64,000 nt of DNA from Anthopleura xanthogrammica (GCA_964019055.1 OZ025216.1:9251414-9315413); one strand, 5' to 3'. Positions 1 to 24,868 are shown, counted from the stretch's first letter. The notes: generated by a model from the letters alone, not told the origin. A program made the numbers and translations.

Positions 1-11618
<11,618 letters not shown>

Positions 11619-11768
11619 TGGGACGGAATTCAAGGCTGATAAGAAAATTAATCGTGTTCTTATTCGTTTTTTCTTTGAACTTGTTGGTCTCACTTATGGA
11701 CGTGCAAGCATATGTTGCTTTCCTTGATTTTAGATCACAGGCCTTGTTGAACAGGTACCGTGATCGAC

Positions 11769-11814
11769 TGAATAAATGTCACGTGATATATTTCCATACA
11801 CATTTTTGATTGGA
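11769..11814 (-). promoter_or_regulatory. Conserved upstream block of Z1
   Basis: About 150-195 bp upstream of the Z1 start codon lies a block nearly identical to one at 21,941-21,987 upstream of gene A. Both hold a CACGTG E-box and a CCAAT motif on the gene strand. The surrounding DNA has diverged more, so the block may be promoter-proximal, though recent duplication alone could explain the match. Confidence 0.4.
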
Positions 11815-12132
11815 CAGTATTAGGCATCTGTATTTGTTCTGCGTCTAGCTTTGCTCAAAACAAGTCAATGCCAAGAGAATTCTGTTGCTAGGAAACCACA
11901 TGGTCTCACAAGCAGCTCCTAAAAAACACTACGCAATAACAATTTTAGTTAAAACCATTTTTTCATTTTTTTTATCAATTTGATTTTGTTAACTTTTGAA
12001 GTTTATGAAGCACAACTAGTCATGACCAGAAATAACAAAGTTTTCCAAATCTTCTACATCACTTATTGCTAGATTGATCTTGATATTCCAGAAAGACTTG
12101 TAATTTGAATATTTGTCCATAATGCCACAATA

Positions 12133-12342
12133 CTCCCGTTTCGAGTTCTCTTTTACGCTGTGTTAGCCTCAATTGTGCGTAAATTATGCAGAAATTTAGA
12201 TAAAACTCGTGAAATTTTAAAGTATTTTTATTGTCTTCTTTACACACAGATCTCTTGAATTTCCACGTGCTGTTACTGAATAAAAGAATATATTACACGG
12301 TTTTGAGGCTAACACAGCGTAAAAGAGAACTCGAAACTGGAG
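12133..12342. mobile_element. 210-bp MITE with TA flanks
   Basis: Terminal inverted repeats of about 40 bp (start CTCCCGTTTCGAGTTCTC; end GAGAACTCGAAACTGGAG), flanked by TA at 12,131-12,132 and 12,343-12,344 as in Tc1/mariner-type elements. The paralogous region upstream of gene A (about 22,240-22,330) lacks it. Confidence 0.6.
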
Positions 12343-12344
12343 TA

Positions 12345-13300
12345 TTTGAACATTTGAACATAAAAACCTAGTGTTTGCTCATTAAATGGCGGATAACCTG
12401 AGTCGGACGTGACTAAAGAATATGTTCAGTCCAAGAACTGTCATTGCTGTTGTTTCAATAGATGTCATTTAATATTTATATATGTAGTGACAATCATTTA
12501 TGAAAGGGGGGGGGGGGTAAGAGAGGCTTATTAAAAACACCAACGGATCAACCAATAGAACTTCCTCCCCCTGATCTAATTTTCTTCCAGAAAAATCATT
12601 TAAATCACTTCCTCAATTGAACACACAGCAGATGAATGAGCTCAGAAGGAATAACGAGAAAAGGGCAAGGAAGGCATTACTTTGAAAACATCCGTGGTGA
12701 ATCCATGCAGTCATTCCGAGTTCAACTTTTAGCATTGAAATCATCCAAGAAGTATAAACTGCTACCATCTCCATGAAAGAGTCAGGCTAGAGCTAGGGAA
12801 ACAAATAAGGGTCGTTGGACATTGGACATTCAACAGTACAAAGTTATCAAGTGCATATGTTTTTAATATTGATATCTTTAAGGCATTAATCATTCATTTT
12901 TGATTAGTTTGACCAAAATTAAGCATGGAATTGATTGAATTTGGGTGTTTTTTAAAATACGTTTTCTCTATTTAGGCAAAAATTTCTCTATATTCAAAAA
13001 GGGCCTTTTAAAGGTTTTGGAAGATTTGTTGCAGCATTTTTTATTTTTACTCATAGCATGGATAGCTTACAATATGGCTCATTATCAACTTATTATCCTC
13101 TAAATATGGTTGAAAACCATTTTAATGTTTCTCCTATTTGTCATATGAGTGTAGCTATCATATTCAAATAAAGATTGTATGATATCAATATGATGTATGA
13201 TATCAATGAAGCAAGCATTAATGCCTTATTCGCACTGGATCATGATGATAAGCTAGGTAAGGTATATATAGGGCTAGGCTACACTGGATATATTGTTTAA
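12345..13300. other. Spacer between Z1 and gene A
   Basis: Up to about 12,700 this is paralogous to 22,320-24,360 upstream of gene A (shared G run and CACCAACxGAxCAACCAATAGA block), without the 1.8 kb element found there. The rest is AT-rich, including a degenerate piece of the repeat seen at 24,430-24,840 (near 12,900-13,020). No gene recognised. Confidence 0.5.
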
Positions 13301-13302
13301 TC

Positions 13303-13308
13303 TTTATT
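13303..13308 (-). promoter_or_regulatory. Polyadenylation signal of gene A
   Basis: AATAAA on the minus strand, about 106 bp after the gene A stop codon. It is the first canonical signal after the stop. Confidence 0.5.
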
Positions 13309-13413
13309 CTAAATCTGCTGTGCAAGCTGACCAACTAACTGGCTCCACTAGAATGGTGCATAACATGGCTACTAACTTTCTCAATCAAGATTGAAGTCTC
13401 AACCACTCTAAAT

Positions 13414-16400
13414 CTATGCGTTGCTTTTCACTTGTTCGTCCTGTTCCACGCCTTGTTGCTCATATGAGTTGACGGTGACGTCACCAGTGGTAACAGGAGG
13501 ACGGGTCACGTGGGCAGGTACGCGGCGATTACGTAACATCTTGACCGAGAGGACAATAGTAACGAGAAGAAGAACTCCACCAACGGCAGCCAGTCCACCA
13601 ATCAGAGGCAAGCTCGTCTCGGATGGCCCTGATGGAATACGACAGAAGTTGAAACTGGTAATGATACTCATGACGTAATTTTTCGATTAATTAAATCGCA
13701 AATGTAATGTCTGAAATATTTCATTCCAATAGATATAAAGTATCTTATTACATTGTACCTTCTCCAGCTCGTTTTCCACTTTCAGTTTTTTCGTTTGTTT
13801 TCTTAAATGGACCAGCAGACAAGTCATACGCCTTTGAGCCGTCCACGTCAGCAGCCTCTCGACGTCTTCTAGAGCCTTTGATACAACCTTGTGCGCACCT
13901 TGAGTTGGTTGTGTTACGGTGACAGACAAGCAGCTCACAGTGCAGATACACGTAAAAGGAATTGGAATACACGAAACGGAACGACTTGACGGAAAAGCGC
14001 TGGACACGACTGGACGGATCATACGAGTAGCTCATGGTTGAGTCATTAATACACCTGCAAGGAATACCAAACACTAGTTAGAGGACATTCAATACTTTGC
14101 GCACAATTTTTGATGTTGGTTCCTTACCCTCTCTGTAGAAACACGTGCTGTGGAGTCGCATTGGGATCATTAGAAGGCGTAGCACGACAATTCTCAGCAA
14201 ACACGACCAGATCAGCGTTGGTATTTTTGACTTCATACTGAACCCACAGATGCTGGTTTGGGTAGACAACCACTGGGTAAGCCAAAGGGGAGTAGGGTGT
14301 TGAATAGCTAGAAGACTGGTAGAGTTCCATGGTGAAAGTAAAGTTGCCAAAAGATCCTGGGAAAAAGGTGCGACAATTATAGTAAGTTGATATATATCAC
14401 TATTATATGTACGTCAATTAAACATGGAACTAATAGCATTTAGAGTTTTATAAGTAATAATAATAATGAATAATAATTTATAGAACAAAAGTTTTCGTCA
14501 CAAATTTAGAAAGATTAGGCTCTAGCACAAGGAGGTCAGTAATTTTGGAGTCCACTGATTAATATAATTTTCAACAGCTTAAAATTCCCACTTGTTGTTT
14601 ACAAAATTCTTGTGAAAAAAATACTAATTTAAAAGATTTTCAAAAGACTTTGTTTGTCTTTCCACTCCGAAGATTGGAATTTTTAGTTGCCTTAATTAAC
14701 TACTCACCTTCAGAAGCGTAGACTATTTTCTTTGATGGACTGAAATTCGTGCTGACAATCTTTTCTCGTCCGTACTCGCAGTAGAATGGAATAGCAATGT
14801 TCCTGCCTCGTGTAATAGTTGATCTATTTCCAGGACCTTGTCCACGCCCATCGTAACTGACCTAAAAAGTTTAAGGACCCCGAAAATGTAATACATCATT
14901 CTAAGTTGGGCGTAATGTCTATTATGGATGGATGGATGGATGGCTGGATGGAATGGGATGGGATGGCATGAGATGGCATGGGATGGATTGATAGATTTGA
15001 TGAATTGATGGATGGATGGATGGATGGATGGATGGAATGGAATGGAATGGCATGGCATGGCATGGCATGGCATGGGATGGGATGGGATGGGATGGGATGG
15101 GATGGGATGGATTGATAGATTTGATGAATGGATGGATGGATGGATTGAATGGGATGGGATGGGAAGGATTGATAGATTTAATGAATGGATGGATGGAATG
15201 GGATGGCATGGGATGGGATAGATTGATAGATTTGATGAATGGATGGATGGATGGATGGATTGAATGGGTTGGAATGGCATGGCATGGGATGGATTGATAG
15301 ATTTGATGAATGGATGGATGGATGGATTGATGGAATGGGATGGCATGGCATTGCATGGGATGGATTGATAGATTTGATGAATGGATGGATGGATGGATGG
15401 ATGGAATGAGATGGCATGGCATGGCATGGATTGATAGATTTGATAAATGGATGGATGGATGGAATGGGATGGCATGGCATGGCATGGCATGGGATGGATT
15501 GATAGATTTGATGAATGGATGGATGGAATGGCATGGCATGGCATGGCATGGCATGGATTGATAGATTTGATGAATGGATGGATGGATGGATGGATGGAAT
15601 TGGATGGCATGGCATGGCATGGCATGGGATGGATTGATAGATTTGATGGATGGATGGATGGATTAATCTTAAGCATGCATAGTTGAATGTTCTGTCAATA
15701 ATACCTCATTCCAGAATGCTATTTTGTTGTCATGTTCTCTGTATGTCGTCCCACAGCCACTAAGAGGGGTTCGCAGGTTCATAGTGTTAGCTGTTATTGT
15801 TGCTCTGCAGGATTTGTCGTTCAGATGAAGGTTACGCCATTCGACGTCAGGAAAGTAACTTTTGGTGAGATTTATTTGCATATAATGTCCACCACAAGCC
15901 ACTACTACTGCTTTCACATCTATCAGGCATTTGATAGAATGTTAAATCATGGATTTGGAATATGTATCTCTTATGGAATAAGTTCAGTCGTGACTTTAGC
16001 CTTAACAGTTATTTATCTTTAAATATTTTTTTCTTTTTATTAGTAAATTTTTCATTTTCCAAAAGGCATATTTCAATATTTTAAGGTATCAGGATACGTT
16101 CAAGGCCTTCGAGATTATTAATCTATAAAAGTATACATTTTCTGAAAGTTAAATAAACATAATTTTCAAAAATCAATTTGAAATTTTCTGTTTCGCGACA
16201 CAAAAAAAGTTAATGGGTTTCTCCGCAGTTTTTGAGTGATGAAAATAACTTTCTTAAAACACTGTAGCTCATTCGGATTACATCGGATCGAACTGAAACT
16301 TTGGATTATGATAACTCACAACGCGATCTAAAACAAGTGTCTCAAATTTTTGAAATGTTTTTTCATTCAAAATATATTTTCTATTTTGCAATTATGACTT

Positions 16401-16822
16401 CCGAAAATTCAAACATCCGGAACTAACGCGTCATTGCGCGCGATCTAAAAAAGATATCAAAAATCTGAGACACCGTTTTGAACCTTATTATCCACAGAGC
16501 ATGCTAATGTACTTTTGATCGACATAGCGGAAATTCGGATCCTGCGGGAAGTTATCAAATGAAGTGCGGTAGAATGTCACTTTGAACCCAATAACTATAT
16601 TAATGTTCCAAAATAGACAATTTTAAATAAATATTTGAAAACTACATTTATTTAGCTTTCAGAAAATGTATAGTTTAATGGAAAAATACTGTAAAGCCAA
16701 TGCGAAATTTGAGGTAGCGCGTATAGGGGTCCTAAACATATCCTGATACCTTAAGACAAGTTTCCTTTGGCCTAGTAAAGATCGTCATGATTTAATGATT
16801 TTTGGAAAGCCAGCTTGAACTC

Positions 16823-16898
<76 letters not shown>

Positions 16899-19800
16899 GC
16901 AAAATCTGGACGAGCTGAAGTTCTTCTGCGAAATAAGGTCCGCAGGGAAAGAAGGTCCTCATGGACACAATTACTCACAATAACTGTAATGAAATGATGA
17001 AATCAAGAACCAATGAAAACGATGAAAACAGAATCGAAGCAAATGACGGTTCTTCATCCGGCATCGACAAAGCGTGTGGACAGGCTGGTCGATGTCGTGA
17101 AAATGTAACTGTCCAAAATCAAACACGAAAAGCAGGAATGGACCAACAAACTGAACAAAGACTAGCGGATCAAGTAAGAGCTATCCTGAAAGGAAAATGG
17201 TTTACAGAATTAGAGATAGAGGAAATTCAGAGGAAAGCAGACAAATTGACACTGAAGAACGGAGTCCTGGAACAGACCATAGCACTGGGACAGAGGAGAA
17301 TTGCTCGACCACACACGACGATGGTACAGAAGAAAATCAACGAGAAATAATACCTGAAGAAATGGAAATGACAGACGAACAAAACGCAATAAAATCTCGA
17401 CTGTATGAAATACTACACAAAACAGATCGAGAGAGATTACCAGATCTTCGCGGAGTATTTAGGGAAAAGCTGTTAGACCAAGTCAAAGCTGTCGACAGTG
17501 TGCTGCGAACTATTCCTACGAATGATATTACAGAGACAAACGACCTTGTGTATGCCGCTGCTTCTGTGGTAACTGACAGAGTGGGAGTGAAGCTCAAAAA
17601 GAAAAGGAAGAATGGAGAATCACCCTGGAAAAGAAGGCTACAAGGACAGATTAGCGAGATGAGAAGGGACTTAAGCAGACTTCAACAAATCAACATCCAA
17701 ACAGCTGGGACTTCTCGAAAGATGGAACGGCTAGAGCGAAAGTATAATGTCAGAGGTAAAGGATTGAAAGTGGTAATGGAAGAGCTGAAACAAAGGATCA
17801 AGGCCAAGGCAAGTAAAGTGAAGCGCTATGAGGAAAGAATAAGACAGTATCGGCAAAACAGATTATTTACAACAAATCAAAAGCAATTTTACAAAGAAAT
17901 TGATGGACAAAAGCAGGAACAAGCACCACCAAATGCTGAGGAAAGTTTAGAGCTTTTGGGGCAGCTGTGGAGCAATAAAGCAGAACACAAGAAGGACGCC
18001 GAGTGGCTGAGGAAGGCAAAGAATGACCAGCATGTAGTCCAGAAGCAAGAAATCACCATCACACCAAAGAAAATCAAACATCGGCTGAGGAAAATGAGCA
18101 ACTGGAAATCACCAGGTCTGGATAATGTACATGGGTTCTGGTTGAAAAACTTCGTGAGTTTGCATGAAAGAATAGCTGCACAGCTACAAGTCTGTTTAAC
18201 ATCACAAACTACCCCAGAACGGATGGTTAAAGGAAGAACAGTGCTCATCATGAAAGACCCTGATAAAGGCAACATCCCGTCTAATTACCGTCCAATCACA
18301 TGCCTTCCCTTGATGTGGAAACTTTTAACGGGGGGGATATCAGAAGATCTCTACTGCCACCTGATCGAGAACAAATTGCTACCAGACGAGCAGAAAGGTT
18401 GCAGAAAGAACAGCCGGGGGGCGAAAGATCAACTAAGCATTGACAAGGCCTTACTGAGGGATTGCAAGAAAAGAAAGACCAATTTAGCTATGGCGTGGAT
18501 TGACTACAAGAAAGCGTATGACTCTGTTCCACATTCGTGGATAATAGAGTCGTTAGAGTTGATTGGTGTAGCTGATAATATGAAAGCTTTATTGGAGAAG
18601 AGCATGTCATTATGGAGGACAACCCTAACATCGAATGGAAAAATGCTTGGAGAAGTGGAGTTTAAGAGAGGAATATTCCAAGGAGACTCACTATCTCCAC
18701 TACTATTCGTGATCGCACTAATACCTTTGACCGATATACTCAGAAACACCCAAGCTGGCCATAAGATCAGTAAAAGCGAGGAAAAGATCAATCACTTACT
18801 ATTCATGGACGATCTCAAACTCTATAGTAAGAATGAAAAAGAACTTGATTCCCTCGTCCAAACAGTGCGCATATTCAGTGACGACATTGGTATGGACTTT
18901 GGAATTTCCAAATGTGCAGTGCTGGTCATGAATAGAGGTAAGAAGATCAAGAGTGATGGAATTGCTCTTCCAGATGGGAGAAAGCCAAGATCGTTAGAAG
19001 AAAATAATGATTGTTATAAGTACTTGGGCGTACTGGAAGCTGATGATGTCCTACATTTAGAAATGAAGGAAAAGCTACGAGTTGAATATAAGAGAAGGCT
19101 GAGAAAACTCCTTATGTCGAAGCTGAATGGAGGTAACCTCATGAAAGCAATCAATACGTGGGCTGTATCATCGATTCGCTACAGCGGAGGAATAGTCAAT
19201 TGGACCAAGAATGATCTGCAAGAAATGGATCGAAAAACTAGAAAGCTGTTATGCATGTATGGAGCTCTTCATCCCAGGTCTTGTGTCAACCGTATCTATT
19301 TACCAAGAACTGAGGGAGGGCGTGGCCTTATCAGTATTGAAGACTATCAGAATGGAAGAAGGAAGCCTCGCACAGTATATTAAGAACAGCCAAGAAATGT
19401 TGTTAATTGCAGTTTGTAAAATAGGAAAACATGCACCAGCGGAACAAGCAAAGGATTACAAGCAAAGAAAGAGAGACCAAAGGTGGGAAGAAATAATGAC
19501 AAAACCCCTACAGAGGCAGTACCATCAGCAAATCAAGGATGTGGCTGATAAGGAGACGTGGAATTGGCTGAGAGTCGGTGATCTGAAGAGAGAAACTGAA
19601 GGGCTAATCATTGCTGCTCAAGACCAAGCTATAAGAACTAACGCAATAAAGGCCAAAATTGAAAATCAAGAAGTGTCTGAAAAGTGCAGAATGTGTGGCA
19701 CATGTGAGGAAACTGTAGAACATATTATTTGTGCCTGCAGTAAACATGCACAGATAGAGTACAAGCGTCGGCACGACACACTTGCTGGACTCCTGTACTG

Positions 19801-21795
19801 GGAACTTTGCAAGAAATATGGATTACCATGTTGTGACAAATGGTATGAACATGTTCCTGATAGTGTGATGGAGAACCATGAAGTTAAGTTGCTGTGGGAC
19901 TTTACCATCCAGACAGATAGGATAATCCAGGCTAGGCGTCCGGATATAGTTCTGGTTGAGAAGGAATTGAACAAAACCTGAATTATCGATGTAGCTGTGC
20001 CTGCTGACAGAAGGATTGAAATCAAAGAGCTTGAGAAGATAGAAAAATACCAGGACCTTGCCAGAGAACTAAAAAAGATATGGAAAACAAAGGTCAAAGT
20101 AGTGCCAGTAGTAGTGGGAAGTTTAGGCTCAGTGTCAAAGAGACTGAAGGAATATGTAACTATGTTAGGCATAAGTAACAGGATAGCAACACTTCAGAAA
20201 TCCGCAATTTTAGGAACTGCCAGAATACTAAGGAAAGTCTTAGGGGGGGGGGGAATGAAAGAAAGAAAAAGAAAAAGTCAAGTAGCATTGTAACAATAGG
20301 TTAAAGGTTTCGGTTAGGTTTTGAAATGTCAGTTTGAAGTCTTAGGTCTTGGGAAAAGACCCGACTAGTAGTTTTAACAGGGAAAAATCATATTGTATCA
20401 ATTTTTTCTGAGGTTAAAATAAATTATAATAATAACAATAATAATAATAATGATGATGATGAGGAGGAGGAGGAGGAGGAGGATAATAATAATGAACTTT
20501 ATTTATCCTGCAAAAAAATGAATCAGATAGAACGCGAAGAACTATCTGGTATCAACCCATGTGCAGCATGGGTTAAAACACTCGTTTCCATCCAAAAGGA
20601 ATCGCGCCTTAGTGTTATACACCATATAAACGAGCATTAGAAAATGAATATTCCTTGGGTTATTGTTCCTTCTCTTTCTTTCAAAGTAACACGTACTATA
20701 CTTACTTGTCTCGCATTGTTGTCCGATGAATCCATGAGGACATTCACATCGATAACCTTTGTTTCCTGATTGTAAATCGTGACATGTTCCACCATTACGA
20801 CAAGGACTGCTGCTGCACGCTGAATCATGACAAGGCAAGAAAAATCATGATCAATTCAACATTAAGTTTCGGACTAAGATTTCAAGTAAGATTTTTTTCT
20901 AAGCTTTCGCGATTCTTGGTTAACACGTTGGCTGACTAGTTGCTCTCCAGTATTTATTGGAGAAAAGTAAAGACGATTTTTTGCACAGCTTTCCATTTCA
21001 CACATCACAAACTAGCTTTATTGGTCCATCTCTCTTTTCTTTAAACTCGGGAACAATTTTAAACACAATTTACGTAATAGAGAAAAAAGATGGATGCTAA
21101 CAAAGGCATGTCTTTCACGTATCATAACTTTTTCTTTAGTTTTGTTAGATAACCCATGCAGTTAGTATTTTTTCCATTTACCTTTTTCCCCATTCCCACA
21201 GTAACGAAGGTCACAGCCCGCTGTCGGATGGACAAGCTCGTACACGTAGAATCCGCCACAGTTTCTGACACGGATATTATTGTTCCAGTTACAGCAGTTA
21301 TTACTCCAGTGATAGCACACCCTGCGAGTCACGATACCCTCTGCTTGGGTGGGATGAGAACCTTGCATCCATCCAGTTGCGGATGTGCCACAGTGAGATG
21401 TAGGTACACACGATGTGGGCATAGCATACCCAGCATCACCAATGAACCGATACCATCCTGGGGTTAGTGAGTTGTCACATAAACCGCTTCCAGATATTTT
21501 TTGTGAACGTTCGCGTGTATTTAGCACCATGTAACTATTGCATTCTGATGAAAGAAGAAACTATAAAGGAACTTTTGTGCCTTTAACTTTTAAACTAGCT
21601 ATTTCAGACAAAACAAAGTTTTAACCTCGTTAGGGTCTATCAAATACATAGCTCGTATTCAAGACCATGCAATGCAATATTTGGTTAATTGGTTACACAC
21701 TCTGTTTCTCTCTCAGTCTCAATTTTAAATTTACCTGAGCAATAAACATTCTCGATGCAGCACAAGATCACCGACAGGAGCAATATCACCTTCAT
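13414..21795 (-). CDS. Gene A: D8C-EGF-ZP membrane protein (548 aa, 8 exons)
   Basis: Exons in transcript order: 21,795-21,735 (signal peptide), 21,544-21,182 (D8C), 20,819-20,706 (EGF), 15,919-15,705, 14,861-14,708, 14,356-14,128, 14,054-13,759 and 13,628-13,414. All introns are GT-AG and phases join without a break (1,1,1,0,1,2,1). Residues 1-20 start [13 protein letters not shown]. Residues about 21-141 are a D8C domain as in uromodulin, GP2 and OIT3 ([41 protein letters not shown]), 142-179 an EGF domain, 180-470 a ZP domain. SRRRRE near 440 is a furin-type site of the kind used to release ZP proteins. [20 protein letters not shown] near 484 is the membrane segment, with a 40-residue tail. 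Likely a cell-surface or shed matrix-forming glycoprotein. The exact role is unknown. Confidence 0.9.
14357..14707. other. Gene A intron, nothing recognised
   Basis: AT-rich intron between two ZP exons, with a donor GTGAGT at 14,707 and acceptor TTTCCCAG at 14,357. No repeat or RNA gene seen. Confidence 0.6.
14930..15665. repeat. GGATG/GCATG satellite with higher-order structure
   Basis: Runs of GGATG, GCATG and GAATG separated at roughly 55-75 bp steps by the spacer ATTGATAGATTTGATGAAT (about ten copies). It fills the intron between ZP exons 4 and 5 of gene A and keeps all six frames open, which gives long spurious ORFs. Confidence 0.9.
16085..16750. mobile_element. 666-bp MITE with TTAA flanks
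   Basis: Ends GGTATCAGGATA / TATCCTGATACC, flanked on both sides by TTAA (16,081-16,084 and 16,751-16,754). It has no coding capacity. In the EGF-to-ZP intron of gene A. Confidence 0.65.
16824..16898. repeat. (TAA)n microsatellite at the LINE 5' junction
   Basis: About 25 uninterrupted copies of ATA/TAA directly before the R4/Dong-like LINE. A matching TAA-rich tract is at its 3' end near 20,420-20,450. Confidence 0.9.
16899..20450 (+). mobile_element. R4/Dong-like LINE with RLE endonuclease, decayed
   Basis: Near full-length non-LTR element in antisense in gene A's EGF-to-ZP intron. It begins directly after a TAA repeat and ends in TAA repeats, matching the known preference of Dong for TAA. 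It encodes a reverse transcriptase and a C-terminal zinc motif plus restriction-like endonuclease, but the frame is broken (see the coding entry). The 3' UTR runs 20,294-20,420. Confidence 0.8.
16961..20293 (+). pseudogene. LINE ORF: reverse transcriptase and PD-(D/E)XK endonuclease, frameshifted
   Basis: An N-terminal piece (16,961-17,350) overlaps the main ORF (17,197-19,383) in another frame. The main ORF carries basic N-terminal sequence and RT motifs: [49 protein letters not shown] and [10 protein letters not shown] (about residue 536). Near 19,360 the frame shifts to 19,211-19,981, which has [18 protein letters not shown], a zinc motif, then [15 protein letters not shown] at 19,979-19,981 interrupts the endonuclease before [11 protein letters not shown], and the tail continues in frame to 20,293. 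RT plus C-terminal CCHC and RLE is the layout of R2/R4-type LINEs. Two lesions make it inactive. Confidence 0.8.
20451..20540. repeat. GAT/GAG/TAA microsatellite and LINE-tail fragment
   Basis: Short (GAT)n, (GAG)n and (TAA)n runs followed by AATGAACTTTATTTA, the same tail seen at 48,890-48,905. Confidence 0.5.
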
Positions 21796-21939
21796 TGGGA
21801 CGGAATTCAAGGCTAATGAAATATATATGGTTTTCGTTTTCTCTTTGGACTTGTTGGCTTCAGTCAGGACGTGCAAGTATAATGCTTTCTTTGATTTTAG
21901 ATGATAGATAATGTCGGCACTCCTTGTTGAACGAGTTCT

Positions 21940-21988
21940 GATTGGATAAATGTCACGTGGTATATTTCCATACACGTTTCTGATTGAA
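21940..21988 (-). promoter_or_regulatory. Conserved upstream block of gene A
   Basis: Matches 11,769-11,814 upstream of Z1: CCAAT motif and CACGTG E-box on the gene strand, about 145-190 bp before the start codon. No clear TATA box at the right distance. Confidence 0.4.
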
Positions 21989-22469
21989 TGAGGGGACAGT
22001 ATTGGACGTCTGTATTTGTTCCGCGACTTGCCTTACTCCAAATAGGTCAATGCCAAGAGAATTCGGTTACTAAGAAACCACAAGCTCTCTCAAGCAGCTT
22101 CTAAAAAACAAGACGCAATAACAATTAACCCATTTTTTTCAATTTATTATCAATCTAATTTTTTTTAATTCTTTAAAAAAAAATGAACTACAGCAAGCCA
22201 TCATAAGAAATACCAACCTTTTCTAACTGTTTTATATAAATTATCAGTAGATTAATCTAGATATTTCAGAAATAAGACTTAACTAACATTTATTATTTAC
22301 AGTGAACATTTTGACATAAAAACCTAGAGTTTGCTCAAATGGGTATAGTCTGAGGCGGACGTGATTTATAGTGACAATCATTTATGAAGAGGGGGAGGGG
22401 GGGGGGATGTTTATAAAAAACACCAACAGACCAACCAATAGATTCTCCCCTGAATCATTTTGATAGCTT

Positions 22470-24260
22470 AGGCCCATTTCAAACGTTGAACTTCTCATTA
22501 ACCGAACCTAGTACCATTAAGATCGACCAAAGATCGACAAATCCCTACTATTGATTCAGGCGTCGAACCTCCGTCGTACCTATTTCAGTCGATCAAATTA
22601 GATATTTTGAAGCCAAGCATTTAGGAATAAAATACATTAAAATAATTAATTATAATCAGGGAGGTGGGACCTCCCTGGTTTAAGCCAATCAAAATTTGTG
22701 AAAGATTTCGGCTGAAATCACCAAACTTTTCCAAGAAAACGATAAAAAAGACAAGAAAACACCTGATTTACTCTGAGTAAAGAAGAAATTTCTTTCTTTT
22801 TAAGTCATGGACCACAGGCCTAAGGGAATTAAAACATTTTTCAATCACTCTTAAAAGTACACATGTACATCGACTGATTTACGAAGGGAAAAGACTTTAC
22901 AAGAGTTTGAATTTATTTGACATGAATGAAAACGACGAGCGGCTCCTACAAGATGAATGAAAACAAAAAAACCAAATGCTTTTAATCAGGAGGGTTTGAC
23001 TGAAAACACAAGCTTGGACTCTGCATCTGGAGGTTTTTGTTTCTACAACCAGGCAAGAAAAGCAAAGCCAATTAGAGCAGTACAAACCTCAGTACAAAAA
23101 TCTCTGTTTTCAACTGAATTGTCATCGTCTTGTCATCTCACAAGTTGCTTTAAAATACAACAGCTAAAGTAAAATTTTGTTGGTTGCTGACTTAGTCAGT
23201 TACGAAAGTCTTTCAAAGCTGGAAAAGATATTTGAAAACGCCAACTTAGAGGTAGAATGTGCTATATTTTTCATACAAAAAAGGTATTTATTCCTTTTTC
23301 ATTTACTTTTAGTAGGCTGTGTAATCAGTGAATCTAGTCGCTGTGTATTTTGGACTCGCAGTTAGATTTTTATCTAAATTTGGGCGACAGGCTCTTTATA
23401 CTTTGAGTCTTGATAGTTTTCCCCTTTTTTTTTTTTCCAATGAAGTTTTTTATTCCTCAGTTTTCAATTTAGTTGTCGCTAATATTACTGGAAGTATTAT
23501 TTCGCACTTCAAAATTGAGTCGGACTCGGAATCAAATTCATGGATAAAACTTGACATTTTATCATCGCAACTTGATTGTAATTTATCTACAGTGACCCCT
23601 TTCCTTAGACTATCTATAAAAATAGTATTTTCATATGTTTTTAAAATGATTTTCAGTCATCAAAATAGTTTTCACTTCACCACCGGCCGCCATATTACTT
23701 CAAGGATCCTCGCGACTAGTAACCGGAAGCGCAAGGGCATGCTGACGCAAAATCTAAAAATAACTTTCGAGGAATACCGATATCCCAAAGCTTATACTGG
23801 TAGAGTCCCTCTCTGTCCTTCATGGTCTCTTGGACCATGGATGACCTTGGATTAGTCTCATGGACTAATGAACGTGTTTGGATCGGTTCATGAGAAAGCT
23901 CGTCGTAAGAATCAGAGTCGGTCCAAAGTCGGAATTCCCGACGGCTCCAGTCGATCTTTTAAATGGCGTGGTCGACCATAATACGATTTGTCGAACTTAA
24001 CAGACCCTTAACCTCATGACGTTTCATACGTATACCTAAACTACCACAATCCTTTTCAAAATCTCTTTTCATATTCAAATGTTAAAACTCCTTTGAGAAT
24101 ACCAAAACAATAGTGAACAATGCTACCCAAAGGGATTCTGGAAGTGTAGGTATAAAACGTCATCATACTTGAAGCCTATTGATTCAGACGTCGTACTTTT
24201 CATGAACTTAATTTACGTTATTAGGTTCGGCTCATAAGAAGTTCAACGTTTGAACTGATA
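22470..24260. mobile_element. 1.8 kb TIR element without recognised transposase
   Basis: Left end TCAAACGTTGAACTTCTC and right end inverted (GAAGTTCAACGTTTGA), with similarity continuing for about 60-100 bp including GAACCTAxTA. The equivalent place in the Z1 paralogous region (near 12,590) lacks it. The interior includes a plus-strand ORF at 23,328-23,855 with no recognisable domain. Class is uncertain. Confidence 0.5.
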
Positions 24261-24429
24261 CTTACAGTACAGGAAAATCCCTCTCTAAACTAAACGCACA
24301 CCAGGTGAATGAGAAGGGGAAAAAAGAAAAGGTAGAAAAGGGTGTTATCAATTTCCAAACAGCCGACGTGAGTCTACTATACCTTGACAAATGAATATGG
24401 TTTTAATTTATGTGCATCCATTCTCGATA

Positions 24430-24840
24430 ACTTTAAACCAAAAAGTGTCAACTATAGCCAATCGTTTGAGCGATTTTGGATGTTTTTCGCAACTTTTCTA
24501 AGTTATCAAGAAAATTCTTGAACTTTAGAAAAGGGCCATTTTGGGTGTTCTTTTGGCCACAAAGCATGGACTATAGACCAAGGTTTTAATCGATTTTGGG
24601 TGTTTTCCACATTTTTTTTTTGGAGAAAATTCTCATACTTTAAAAAGGGTCATTTGGATGGTTTTTATTTGACCAAAAAGGATGGACTATAGACCATGGT
24701 TTTGATCGATTTTGGGTGTTTTTCACATCAGTTCTATTCTCGGTTTTCAAGAAAATTCTCCTACTTTAAAAACGGGCCACTTTTTACCAAAAAATATGGA
24801 TTTGATGGATGTTTGATGTTTTCCCAAAAACATTGTTTTT
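24430..24840. repeat. Degenerate ~120-bp tandem repeat
   Basis: Three diverged units each with GATTTTGGGTGTTTTTCACAT, an AAGAAAATTCTC segment, CTTTAAAAAGGGCCATTT and ATGGACTATAGACCA. Confidence 0.55.
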
Positions 24841-24868
24841 CTCAATTTAGTTATGTAGTTGTTCTTTT

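Noticed and set aside
14723..15676. Long ORFs rich in HPSIHP / MDGWMDG on both strands
   Set aside because: They are translations of the GGATG-type satellite and end at the ZP exon in the wrong frame.
16772..16997. Poly-Leu and poly-Asn ORFs
   Set aside because: Readthrough of the TAA microsatellite.
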